DNA of 27,535 nt from Seminavis robusta. Taxonomy: Eukaryota; Bacillariophyta; Bacillariophyceae; Naviculales; Naviculaceae. Position numbers and translations under genes: made by a program. The stretch spans positions 1 to 27,535 of the forward strand of contig CAICTM010001530.1 in NCBI GenBank assembly GCA_903772945.1. Direction: 5' to 3'. Positions within the stretch are counted from its first letter, which is position 1, and each line of letters opens with the position of its first letter. The notes beneath the pieces were generated by a model. That model was given only the letters and a program-made list of their open reading frames with translations. It did not search any database and was not told the DNA's origin. This document shows positions 19,155 to 27,535 of this stretch, piece by piece.

Positions 19155-21056
19155 ATGACTGAAAATACCACAAAATCAACTGATACAAGCCGTGATGGCG
19201 AAAGTTGTGCTACCAGCGTCCTGGAAGATTCCATGTTTGGATTTGCCTGCGCTGACATTATCTACCTTTATGCTGATTTGAGGCTGTTATCTGCCACTGG
19301 ATACACATCCACTCCCTTTGATCAACTAACTGTGGACTCTGATGCCTACTTTGGTCGAATACCTGTCGGAGGGATCGACTTTAATTTGAACGATCGAAAG
19401 GACCGTCACAGAAGAACCAACCCTGCCAATATGCTTTTGAGCCTGTTACAAGAACTACAACGGGAAGCAGCCCGATGTAGAGACAGTCAAGTATTGGAGG
19501 CACAAGAAGAAAAACTAAGAGGGGCACCCTTTGCGGTTCGTCGACGTCGTCAATCTGCGCCATTGGTGTACATGCCGGCCGGGGTCTCTACCACCAATAC
19601 CAATGAGAGCAACAGGAGGGGAAACCATGACAGATCCAATGCTCCGGATAACACAATGCTGGATTGTATTGAAATGATTCTGAAATCTAGCATGAAACAC
19701 GATCCTTCAACGCCCAGAGCATGCGTTCTCAAAGACATCCACACGGGCTGCTGCCTTGAGCATTACTTTCATCTACAGTATTCGCAGCTCCTACTCAGTA
19801 ACCTCTACAGAGACGCCAAAAATGCGGGTCTGTATGACCCAAACGAAATGGCCACCACTAGACAACAACAAAATTATGACGGGGTCCAGGATGGGGCGTT
19901 GTTTCTGTTGGAAGAAGCAGTCCATTCACCCTCTGATGCCAAGATTTACCAAATTCTACAAAGTCAATTCAAGGAGAATTCCATTGCTAGCCAGATTATG
20001 AGTGACACAACCGAATTGGTTTGGTTTCATGACTACTTCCCGTCACATGAGGCAGTGTTTGGGATCCTTGTGGACTATAAATTGAAGGTCATTCACGTGG
20101 TGTTTCGAGGCACTGTCACTGTGCAAAACTGGGTGAGCAATTTGAAGTTTCACTCTGTAGTGGCGCCCAATCCCATTCCAGAGGATTATCCCAACAAGAA
20201 GGAGGATTTCAATCTGCATGATGGTTTCCAGTCCTACATTCTACGACAACGCTTGGATACCCACCAACAGTGGTATGAAACTGTATGTGATTTGGTGGAC
20301 TACTATGGCAACAGTTTGTTGGGTGGAACCTATGAAATGACTGTGTCAGGCCATTCCTTGGGGGGAGCATGTGCTACCCTCATGGGATTCTATGCTAGCA
20401 CTGACCCACGAATGACACTACAGGGTCCAGTTGTCATTCAAAGTTTTGCTGCTCCCATGGTGGGATGCCATGCCTTTGCTGATGCCTTTCGTCATCAGGA
20501 AAGTGTGGGCAAGCTGCGACATGCTCGATTCTTCAATGAATCAGACATTGTGCCTAGGCTACCAGTCAACATCAAGTTCTGGGAGGCCCGTGGAAGTCCT
20601 TGGGCCCACACCGGTCTTGGCATTGAACTGTTCACAATCCACGATGATTCTTGGTCGGCTGCTTCCTTGTGCAAGTGGGTGTTTCGAGGTTGTCGGCAGC
20701 GCACCAAGGATTCTTGTCTGGCTGCAATCAAGTATGCCGCCAGAAAAGACTACTGGGAAGCACTATGGGACGCTCTTTGTGGCAACTTGGTGTTTCACCT
20801 TGACGTTTGCAACACGGGAAGGAATCACATCATGTTAGAAGTCCAAGCTAGAATGCAGCATGCCCTCTCGCAGTCAGTGGATGATGGCCTTGATTGCTGG
20901 ACCAAGCTATCCCTCGAAGACCTATATCAAAGGCACCTGAAGGGACAGGAAGTGCAAGTAAGGGATTCATACGCCAAGGTGAAGGTCACTCTGGCCATAG
21001 GCACAATTGCAATTGGGGCATCGTCCGTCTTCCTTGGAAGATGGATATGTACATAG
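19155..21056 (+). CDS. Class-3 (Fungal_lipase-type) triacylglycerol lipase, membrane-anchored
   Basis: Single-exon gene of 633 residues. The alpha/beta-hydrolase core is clear: an oxyanion-region VVFRGT segment (about 315-320), the nucleophile elbow GHSLGG with Ser401, SFAAPMVG, and an NESDIVPRLP segment with the probable catalytic Asp464. The catalytic His may be His558 (GRNH) or, less likely, His485. Family knowledge: such enzymes hydrolyse acyl esters of glycerolipids (tri- or diacylglycerol, galactolipid). A ~290-residue N-terminal extension precedes the core, and residues of about 608-630 form a hydrophobic segment (VTLAIGTIAIGASSVFLG) near the C-terminus. This suggests tail anchoring to a membrane or lipid droplet. 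There is no N-terminal signal peptide. Confidence 0.85.
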   Translation: MTENTTKSTDTSRDGESCATSVLEDSMFGFACADIIYLYADLRLLSATGYTSTPFDQLTVDSDAYFGRIPVGGIDFNLNDRKDRHRRTNPANMLLSLLQELQREAARCRDSQVLEAQEEKLRGAPFAVRRRRQSAPLVYMPAGVSTTNTNESNRRGNHDRSNAPDNTMLDCIEMILKSSMKHDPSTPRACVLKDIHTGCCLEHYFHLQYSQLLLSNLYRDAKNAGLYDPNEMATTRQQQNYDGVQDGALFLLEEAVHSPSDAKIYQILQSQFKENSIASQIMSDTTELVWFHDYFPSHEAVFGILVDYKLKVIHVVFRGTVTVQNWVSNLKFHSVVAPNPIPEDYPNKKEDFNLHDGFQSYILRQRLDTHQQWYETVCDLVDYYGNSLLGGTYEMTVSGHSLGGACATLMGFYASTDPRMTLQGPVVIQSFAAPMVGCHAFADAFRHQESVGKLRHARFFNESDIVPRLPVNIKFWEARGSPWAHTGLGIELFTIHDDSWSAASLCKWVFRGCRQRTKDSCLAAIKYAARKDYWEALWDALCGNLVFHLDVCNTGRNHIMLEVQARMQHALSQSVDDGLDCWTKLSLEDLYQRHLKGQEVQVRDSYAKVKVTLAIGTIAIGASSVFLGRWICT

Positions 21057-21837
21057 ATGTGTTGGCTGGTTTGCTAACGAAACGTAAAAAAGACACGTGA
21101 GTTGGCTTTGGAGAGACTAGCTAGACTCTAGCTAGTGGGTGCTTCGAGTGATTCTAGGAGGCGTTCAGAAAATCTCCCGTTCTGACTGCGTTCCCGGCTT
21201 CTAAAGGCAATGGATTTTGTCTAAACTACTACCTGGCTAAAGAGACCTGCTGCTTGGGCCACTTACCAGGGCGGGGGGAAGAGTGAGTTGGTTGGTTGGG
21301 CTGCTGTAGCTCTTGTAGGGATGATTAAACTCAGAAAAAGTGCAGAACGCCACTGGTGCCCACTGATCTGGCTAGTGGAGGGGATTCCCTTGTTTGGCTC
21401 AAACTTGTAGCAACGGCCAAGCAACATGGGCCCACTGAGACAAGCCCACATCATCCAAAACAGCGGGGACGCACCAAATATTGAGAAAAAAGCAACTGAA
21501 GACGGGGACAGGCCTGGGCCAAAACCCGGAAAAGAGATGCACAAGTTCTTCGTATTTCATCGACTGCACATTGCGGATCACTTGCAAACTGCACAGAACC
21601 TTTTTCCTCTGTACCTAAGCATATCCTGGAAGTATGTTGGCAGCGCTATGCTTTTGATTCTCTACGATGCCAGTCTCGTACATGCAGTTTCCTTGGTCTT
21701 CTTATGTGCATAGACGACATGGAGTAGACTGATGCCATGATTGACGGAAGCATTGCCATGATAATTCTTTGACAGCAGTGGCGACAAACCAAGCCTAGTG
21801 GTCTTCTTTCTACCTAGCTAATGGTTGCACCTGTTTT
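21057..21837. other. Convergent intergenic region between lipase and 3-dehydroquinate synthase
   Basis: It holds the 3' ends of two convergent genes. Short ORFs on both strands (the longest about 95 codons) have no recognisable features. A CTAGCTAGACTCTAGCTAG palindromic stretch lies at about 21118-21136, and a GGTTGGTTGG run near 21290. Confidence 0.45.
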
Positions 21838-23316
21838 TTAAGCTACCTTTTCCTTTTTCGGTTGCGTCGAACACTCGGCAACGAATTCATCAATGGTCTG
21901 CACCATCGCATCCTCATCAAAATCGCCGGTGAAGACGCAGTTTCCAAGTGCACCCTTGAGCAAGATCAAGCGCAACTGTCCATTGGCGACTTTCTTATCC
22001 ACACTCATGAGCTTCAAAAAGCTCTCTCGTGTCATGGGAGAATCCACTGGCAGCTCCACGGGTAGGTTGGCTCGTTCCAGCAGAGTGTAAATGCGCTTGA
22101 CCAGGTCAGCATCAATCCACTCCATTCGTGCGCTCATGGTAGCCGCCATGGCAGTTCCAATGGACACTGCTTCTCCGTGTAGCCATGTTCCGTATCCCGA
22201 GTAGTTTTCAATGGCATGGCCAAAGGTATGTCCCAAATTGAGCGTGGCCCGAAGACCGGCCTCCTTTTCATCGGCTTTGACTACAGCCGCCTTGTTTTGA
22301 CAACTACGGGTAATGGCGTATCGGAGTGCCTGTGGATCCCGTGCCATCATTTCTTCGATATGTTCCTCTTGCCATTCAAAGAACTCGGCATCCCGAATGA
22401 GACCGTATTTGACAATTTCGGAGAATCCACTTTGCAGTTCTCGGTCGGGCAGAGTACTCAAGGTTTCGGTATCAATGTAGACACACTGGGGTTGATGAAA
22501 GGCTCCGACCATGTTTTTTCCCAAAGGATGGTTGACTCCAGTTTTTCCACCAACAGAACTATCGACCATTGCCATGACAGTGGTAGGTATTTGGACAAAG
22601 TTGATTCCTCGTTGGTAAATGGCCGCGGCAAAACCGACCATGTCTCCAATAACACCACCTCCCAGTGCGACAAAGGTAGCTTTCCTATCCAGGGCGCATT
22701 CCAAGGATTTATCCAAGATTTTCTGTAGCACTTCCATGGTTTTGTGTTCTTCTCCATCCGGCAATACCAAGGTTTCTACCTGCAAGTCAGAGTCCTGTTT
22801 CAAGAGTTGTTCGTACTTTTCCAAATACATGGGTGCAATTCGGTCGTTGGTGATCAAAAGTACTTTGGATCCCTTGATATGCGATTGCAACAATTGTGCG
22901 GCTGAATTTTAAGTTTTCCAGGATGGATGTAGATTGTCGAGAAGGTATCAGATAAATTTGAATTGGTTCAGGTAGATAGATGGGATAAAAATTGGGGCAG
23001 AAAAGATGACCTTTAGAAGACGGTACCCCAGAACATCAAACAGTGATTGAAAGAAGCGCCCAAATGAAAAAGACATACCTTCTCCATCGTCATATCCTGT
23101 ACCAATGTAAATTGGATAATCACGGCCATCATCTAGATCCACCTTGACTATATCGTACTTGTCCGTCGAAACAGTGATGCTACCCTCATCGGCCATTCCC
23201 AGCTTGCCCACATGACGCTGTCTTTCTTGATGCCTGGTCTGAAACTGTGGCACAACCAGCGAGTGGCAAAGTGTCGCCAACACCAATAGCAGTCCTGTCG
23301 ATCGTCGGATCATCAT
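21838..23316 (-). CDS. aroB: 3-dehydroquinate synthase, probably plastid-targeted
   Basis: It converts DAHP to 3-dehydroquinate, the second step of the shikimate pathway. Exon 1 (23079-23316) and exon 2 (21838-22901) are joined over a 177-nt GT-AG intron (22902-23078), giving 433 residues. The NAD-binding GGGVIGD loop is at about 160-166. The family signatures PTTVMAMVDSSVGGKTGVN and HPLGKN follow. The zinc ligands are visible: Glu241 (SGFSEIVKYG), His304 (NLGHTFGH) and His321 (WLHGEA). It is a stand-alone bacterial/plant-type enzyme, not a pentafunctional AROM. Residues 3-22 form a hydrophobic leader followed by a basic stretch (QTRHQERQRHVGK), consistent with bipartite ER/plastid targeting in secondary plastids (inference). 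Two adjacent ATGs (23316 and 23313) could start it. Confidence 0.92.
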
Positions 23317-23634
23317 CTCCAAATTCTATTGTCCGTAGCAACAACCAAAGCAACGGCCGATACGAAAGTTCCTTTGTGTGGTTCCGAGCCAGTGCTCTTT
23401 TCTTGAACTTGAAGGACGGAAAGTGCGTGGTCAAACGATGATCGATCCGAATTCAATTCGATTGAATCGAATCGTCTCGTTGGATTCGATTCGATCCTTT
23501 TCGAGTACTATAATATCATACGATTTTAGCAAAAAGTGACTGAATTAAGTAGTTTTACTCTTGATCAGCACAAACTGCCGAATCGCCAAAACACAGGCTT
23601 TACTCTGTGGTAACTTTTCGGTTGTTTGACTTTT
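23317..23634. other. Upstream region of the 3-dehydroquinate synthase gene with GATTCGA-type microsatellite
   Basis: No gene seen. About 23443-23500 is made of overlapping GATTCGA/AATCGAAT words, self-complementary in part. The stretch separates the synthase gene from the 3' end of the Penelope-like element. Confidence 0.5.
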
Positions 23635-25443
23635 TCATCCCCCTTGGGAATCATCAGTGCTTGGGCTATTGTGGTACTTATGAAATCGAGGTTTATGTCG
23701 GCATGCTCCGTATATTTCGTTGCAGGAGTTGATCAGGTTTTCTGGCGATTCTCTGGATCGTTTCAGTATCTCGAGTCGCTCCCTGTTGCATAGGCTGCAG
23801 TGTCGTGTCCCGAAGGTCTTGACAGTGCTGATGGGGTTGCCTTGCCATAGGATGCTAATTTCGATGCTATTCCTTTGAATGTCGCCGTTAAGTCGGAATG
23901 GTGAAGGAGGTGCGAAGTTTTGGAATTCGTTGGCGAAGTGTCTTGCGTAGGAGTCTGACTTGCGTTTTCCGTAGAGGAGACGCATGACGTCGGTGAAGTG
24001 TTGGTATGTTCTTTCTTTGACGTTTCGTTGGGTTGCCCCAACATATTCCTTGCCTGAATTTATGCATTTGATGCAGTATATGGCCAGTTTATTTCTACAG
24101 CGGTCGTCGAATCGGCATTGGCCGTCTTTCTTGTTTCCTGGCTTGCAGTTGCAGGTTTCATTTTGGAACTCGGTGGAGATGACGTCTTTGGTGAGCTTCC
24201 TCGATAGGTCGCCCATGAACATCTCTCGCAGGTTGGTGAATCGATGGTAGGACATTGACGTTCTAATCCATTCAAGGCCATGGCTCTTCTTGAGGTCGTT
24301 GATTACCTTGTGTATTGGGGTCGTCCAGGCGTTGGAGTGTCCTATACAGAAGAATAATGATCGGTTCCGGTTCCTCTTTCGTTGCTTGGCATCTCTATCT
24401 GCTTCGTTTGCTTTGTCCTCTTGTCGCTGGGAATATCGTTGTATTTCTTCTTGTAGTGTTGGTATCTGGTCTGGAACCAATCCAGCTTTCTTCAGCGCCT
24501 CGATGTGTAGTGGGTAGATCTCATTGAGGGTTTGGTTGGCATTCTTGTTGGTAACTATAGTGAGTTTAGCGAGTCTTTGGAACACTCCTAGTGGGATGTT
24601 TTTGAGACATGCGTTTGTGTGGGTAGTTCCCCTGTTTAGATATTTCAGTTGTTGGTTCGGTTTAAGGTGGACTCGGAAGTGAAGTTCTTCCTGGTCCGAC
24701 CAGAACAGTTCCATATCTAGATACGGGAATGCTTTGCCACTTTCTACAGTTACTTTTGGGTCGGATTGATCTTTTGGGAGTTGTCTTTTGGTTTGGTCTA
24801 GCCATATGCTACAGGTGAATACTAGGTAGTCTCCTTCGGCTAGGCTGTTAACTTTGGCCTGAAAATTGGCTCTCCATTCTACTATCATTTCATATGTCCA
24901 AGTTCCTTTGAAGATCGCAAAACCATCGTCTCTGTAGAGGCCATAGTATGATGTTTCTTCAAAATGGTCTTTGGTATTTTCTAGGATGTAGGCTCCTACT
25001 AGATCAGACAGCCATGCGGATTCATATCCACCAATGGTTAGTCCTTTCTCTTCTGGATCCATGTCTCCATCATATTCATAGTATTTGTCTTTGAATGTCA
25101 GTAGTGTAGAGTTCATCCCAAATTTGATCATGTCTAGGCAGTCATTTAGTCGTCTTTGGCATTCTGCGTCAAGATTCTTGGCAAAGTATTTGACTGCTTT
25201 GCGCACTAGTTTGAATCGAACTGAAGGGTAGTATGCTTCAGCATCGATCGATACTATTGTTGAGTTGCTAGTGTTGATTCCTAGTTTTTCTACTTGGCCT
25301 TTGAGGTCGGAGGCTTGGATGATTGTTTTGTCCATGTAGTCTATTTTATTGTCGTCTAGAATTCTTTTGATTCCTAGGTATCCGAGTTTAGGGAATGCCG
25401 ATGTGTAGTTGTTGGCTGGTACAACAAGTCTAGTTTTCGAGTA
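23635..25443 (-). CDS. Penelope-like element protein: reverse transcriptase plus GIY-YIG endonuclease (5'-truncated)
   Basis: Open from the in-frame TAG at 25444-25446 to 23635; the first ATG is at 25335 (566 residues from there). Numbering from that Met: RT motif A is SIDAEAYYPSVR (Asp31), motif B-like GLTIGGYESAW lies at 98-108, and the catalytic YRDD box at 134-137. A Cys-rich linker (Cys395, Cys397, Cys407, Cys413) precedes a GIY-YIG domain with IYC at 419-421, YVGAT at 431-435 and following Arg/His residues. This order, RT then linker then GIY-YIG, is diagnostic of endonuclease-bearing Penelope-like elements. Homology continues upstream of the ATG (LVVPANNY...LGYLGIKRILDD), but the usual N-terminal RT region is missing. 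The copy is therefore 5'-truncated though free of internal stops. Confidence 0.85.
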   Translation of the reverse strand, partial: YSKTRLVVPANNYTSAFPKLGYLGIKRILDDNKIDYMDKTIIQASDLKGQVEKLGINTSNSTIVSIDAEAYYPSVRFKLVRKAVKYFAKNLDAECQRRLNDCLDMIKFGMNSTLLTFKDKYYEYDGDMDPEEKGLTIGGYESAWLSDLVGAYILENTKDHFEETSYYGLYRDDGFAIFKGTWTYEMIVEWRANFQAKVNSLAEGDYLVFTCSIWLDQTKRQLPKDQSDPKVTVESGKAFPYLDMELFWSDQEELHFRVHLKPNQQLKYLNRGTTHTNACLKNIPLGVFQRLAKLTIVTNKNANQTLNEIYPLHIEALKKAGLVPDQIPTLQEEIQRYSQRQEDKANEADRDAKQRKRNRNRSLFFCIGHSNAWTTPIHKVINDLKKSHGLEWIRTSMSYHRFTNLREMFMGDLSRKLTKDVISTEFQNETCNCKPGNKKDGQCRFDDRCRNKLAIYCIKCINSGKEYVGATQRNVKERTYQHFTDVMRLLYGKRKSDSYARHFANEFQNFAPPSPFRLNGDIQRNSIEISILWQGNPISTVKTFGTRHCSLCNRERLEILKRSRESPENLINSCNEIYGACRHKPRFHKYHNSPSTDDSQGG

Positions 25444-25517
25444 CTACTGTATTCAGTAGCTAGAGTGCTGTACTGTAGAATAACGAAACTATGGTCAAGT
25501 TTCTAGACTAGCTATGG

Positions 25518-25893
25518 TAGCTTGCTCATGTGTCCCACTTTTCTGTCATTGATGGTTTTTTTTTTAAAAGAATATTATTGTTATCAGCTGTCAAGTAAGT
25601 TCGCAGTCGGAGTTCGACGTGCCCTTTCGCTTGGAAAGGGCAGTGTTCAATTCTATTGTTGGCGGGGGGGGAGGTGGCGCAGTGGATGAGGAGGCCTTGG
25701 CGTTGGTGATGTACGGACTGTAGAGGACACGATGACAGCTGTGTGGATAGAGATCACTGCCTTTTCCAAGCTAAAGGGCACGTCTGGATCTCCGGATCTT
25801 CCCGATACTACACTTACTTGACAGCTGATAACAATAATATTCTTTTAAAAACCATCATGCGAAGTGGGACACGATGGGCAGTCGTACCATAGT
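25518..25893. repeat. Long hairpin between two head-to-head Penelope-like copies
   Basis: The left arm (about 25518-25645) pairs with the right arm (about 25755-25893). A core of 40 bases is perfectly complementary (25561-25600 with 25812-25851), containing ATATTATTGTTATCAGCTGT on the left. Weaker pairing extends outward through GTGTCCCAC and, more loosely, into 25444-25517 and 25894-25970. The unpaired centre is 109 bp with an eight-G run. The arms carry no ORF. Confidence 0.8.
25675..25685 (+). promoter_or_regulatory. tRNA-type A box (TGGCGCAGTGG) in the hairpin centre
   Basis: It matches the RNA polymerase III A-box pattern TRGYNNARNNG and sits in a GGAGGTGGCGCAGTGGATGA context like the 5' end of tRNA-derived SINEs. 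No convincing B box was found downstream, so this may be chance or a decayed SINE head. Confidence 0.3.
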
Positions 25894-25967
25894 AGTCTAG
25901 AATTGACCTGTTTGTTATTTCTATCAGTCAGCACTCTAGTGATTCGTATGTATCGAATAGACTTGTT

Positions 25968-27535
25968 GTCCAGCACAACTCTCGGGCTTCCCTAACTCGG
26001 TACTTAGGGAATCAAGTTCCTAGACGCATAATAGACTACATGCGACACTCTCCAGCTCCGACCTTCAAAGGCAGTAGAAACTAGGAATACGTGCCAAACT
26101 CCATCGTACTCGATCGATGCTGAGCATACGTACCCTTCAGTTCGGTTTTTTTCAAAAAAATAGTGCGCAAGCAGTCAATATTTGCCAAGTTGCGCGAATG
26201 CAGCGCTAAATGAACTGCCTAGGCTGATCAAATTGGGTATAATCTCAGGTATGAATTCAAGACTCTATGAATATGATGGAGATATGGATCCTGAAGAGAA
26301 AGGACTAACCATTTGTGGATATGAATCCGCATGGATGTCTGATCTAGTAGGAGCTTACATCCTAGAAAATACCAAAGATCATTTTTAAGAAACATCATAC
26401 TATGGCCTATACAGAGACGATGGTTTTGTGATCTTCAAAGGAACTTGTACATATGAAATGATAGTATAATGGAGAGCCAATTTTCAGGCCAAAGTTAACA
26501 GCCTAGACGAAGGAGACTACCTAGTATTCACCTGTAGCATATGGCTAGACCAAACCAAAAGACAACTCACAAAAGATCAATCCGACCCAAAAGTAACTGT
26601 AGAAAGTGGCAAAGCATTCCCGTATCTAGATACGGAACTGTTCTGGTCGAACCAGGAAGAAATTCACTTGCCGAGTTCCACCTCATTTACCGACAACATG
26701 AATATATAAACAGGGACTACCCCACACGCCTATGTCTCATAAAACATAACTAGGATGTTTCCTAAGATCGGCTAACTCCTGTACACAGAATGCAACCAAA
26801 CCCTGTCAATGAGTCTACCCTACCTCGAGGCTGTAGTTGTGGTTGGGTCAGACCAGTGCCAACCTTACAACGGAAGTGTGTGTGTAATACCGTTTCCAGC
26901 GACGGGACAAGCATTTTGTGTGTGGTGGGATAGAAAGTGCAGCGATGGAAGAGGAACTGGAACTGATCATTATTCTTCTGTATGCACTTTCCAGCCGGCG
27001 ACGCCATCACAAGGTTCAGACTCAAGAGAGCCATGGCATTGACTGGTTGACCGTCAGTTGTCCTTCCTCGATTCGTGACCAACCTGCGAGAGTGTCAATG
27101 GGGACCTATTCGAGGGAGCTAACCAAGGACGGTCATTGCCACGAGTTACAATGAACCTGCACTGCAAAGAGGAAACAAGAACGTGTGATTCGACGACCGC
27201 TGTTAGAACTAAACTGGCCATATACTGCATCAAATGAATAAACTCAGGAAAGGAATACATTGGGGCAAACCAACGAAACGTCAAAGAAAGAACATACCAA
27301 CACTTCACCGACTTCATGCGTCTCCTCTACGGAAAACGCAAGTCAGAATCATATGCAAGACACTTCGCAACGAATTCAAAAACTTCACACCTCCTTCACC
27401 ATTCCGAATCAACGGCGACATTCAAAGGAAAAGCATCGAATTAGGTCATCCCGTATGGCATCGCACCCCATCAGCACTGTCAAAACCTTCGGGACACGAC
27501 ACCGCAGCCTATGCAACAGGAAGCGACTCGAGATC
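25968..27535 (+). pseudogene. Second, decayed Penelope-like copy in opposite orientation, cut by the window edge
   Basis: Plus-strand sequence matches the left copy (read on its minus strand) from its upstream LGYLGIK-like region through RT motifs, the Cys-rich linker and part of the GIY-YIG domain. Motif A is scrambled by indels (about 26110-26170). 26255-26660 is well preserved, with GYESAWMSDL and YGLYRDDGF boxes. GAA-to-TAA stops occur at 26386-26388 and 26467-26469, and frameshifts accumulate after about 26660. Both copies begin at the same internal point, so the pair is an inverted duplication. The 3' end lies outside the window. Confidence 0.8.

Noticed and set aside
22216..22728. Plus-strand 170-codon ORF
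   Set aside because: It is antisense to the conserved 3-dehydroquinate synthase exon.
23635..23675. CTGATGA...GAAA words on the minus strand at the 3' end of the Penelope-like ORF
   Set aside because: They fall inside the last codons. Stem II needs a mismatch at its base, and no stem III or cleavage triplet follows convincingly.
25450..25520. Hammerhead-ribozyme-like words (CTG..GA, GAAAC, GGTC), expected in Penelope-like elements
   Set aside because: The CUGANGA core is not intact, no stem II can be drawn, and the orientation is opposite to the coding strand.

Overview
The window looks like nuclear DNA of a photosynthetic stramenopile, most likely a diatom. The evidence is: spliced genes with short GT-AG introns (about 73-177 nt), a multi-repeat Helicase-Associated (HA) domain protein of the kind expanded in diatoms, a 3-dehydroquinate synthase with a hydrophobic N-terminal leader that fits secondary-plastid import, a Tim17/22/23-family protein, and a dense load of retroelements. 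The assignment rests on gene content only; no rRNA or marker gene is present.

Layout. (1) 1-5380 is a large inverted duplication. Arms of about 1.35 kb (461-1805 and 3847-5192) flank a loop that holds a minus-strand gene for a SAM-methyltransferase-like protein with two CCHC zinc knuckles, plus a decayed ~150-bp tandem repeat. Outside each arm lies the 5' end of an HA-domain gene, so the two HA genes point away from each other; the left one is frameshifted and leaves the window. (2) 5381-9163 is the intact HA gene: seven exons, including a 12-nt microexon, encoding 1082 residues with ten HA repeats and a C-terminal coiled coil. (3) 9935-11885 is a broken minus-strand transposase-like gene. 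(4) 12569-17476 is a second, dead copy of the HA gene in direct orientation. Its middle has been replaced by a minus-strand Gag-like retroelement fragment, and upstream of that gag sits a complete, young, non-autonomous LTR retrotransposon (14627-16781; 100-bp LTRs, 5-bp target duplication, primer-binding site, polypurine tract). (5) 17975-23316 is a compact housekeeping block: Tim17/22/23-like (minus), class-3 lipase (plus, divergent from it), and 3-dehydroquinate synthase (minus, convergent with the lipase). (6) 23635-27535 holds two head-to-head copies of a Penelope-like retroelement (reverse transcriptase plus GIY-YIG endonuclease). The left copy is open over its whole visible length and the right one is decayed; a long hairpin with a tRNA-like A box lies between them.

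The cellular genes do not form one pathway. The window's theme is duplication and decay of an HA-domain gene next to mobile elements. The most promising objects are the small LTR element with its unrecognised ORFs, the HA gene with its frame-preserving microexon, the inverted duplication around the zinc-knuckle methyltransferase, and the Penelope-like palindrome.
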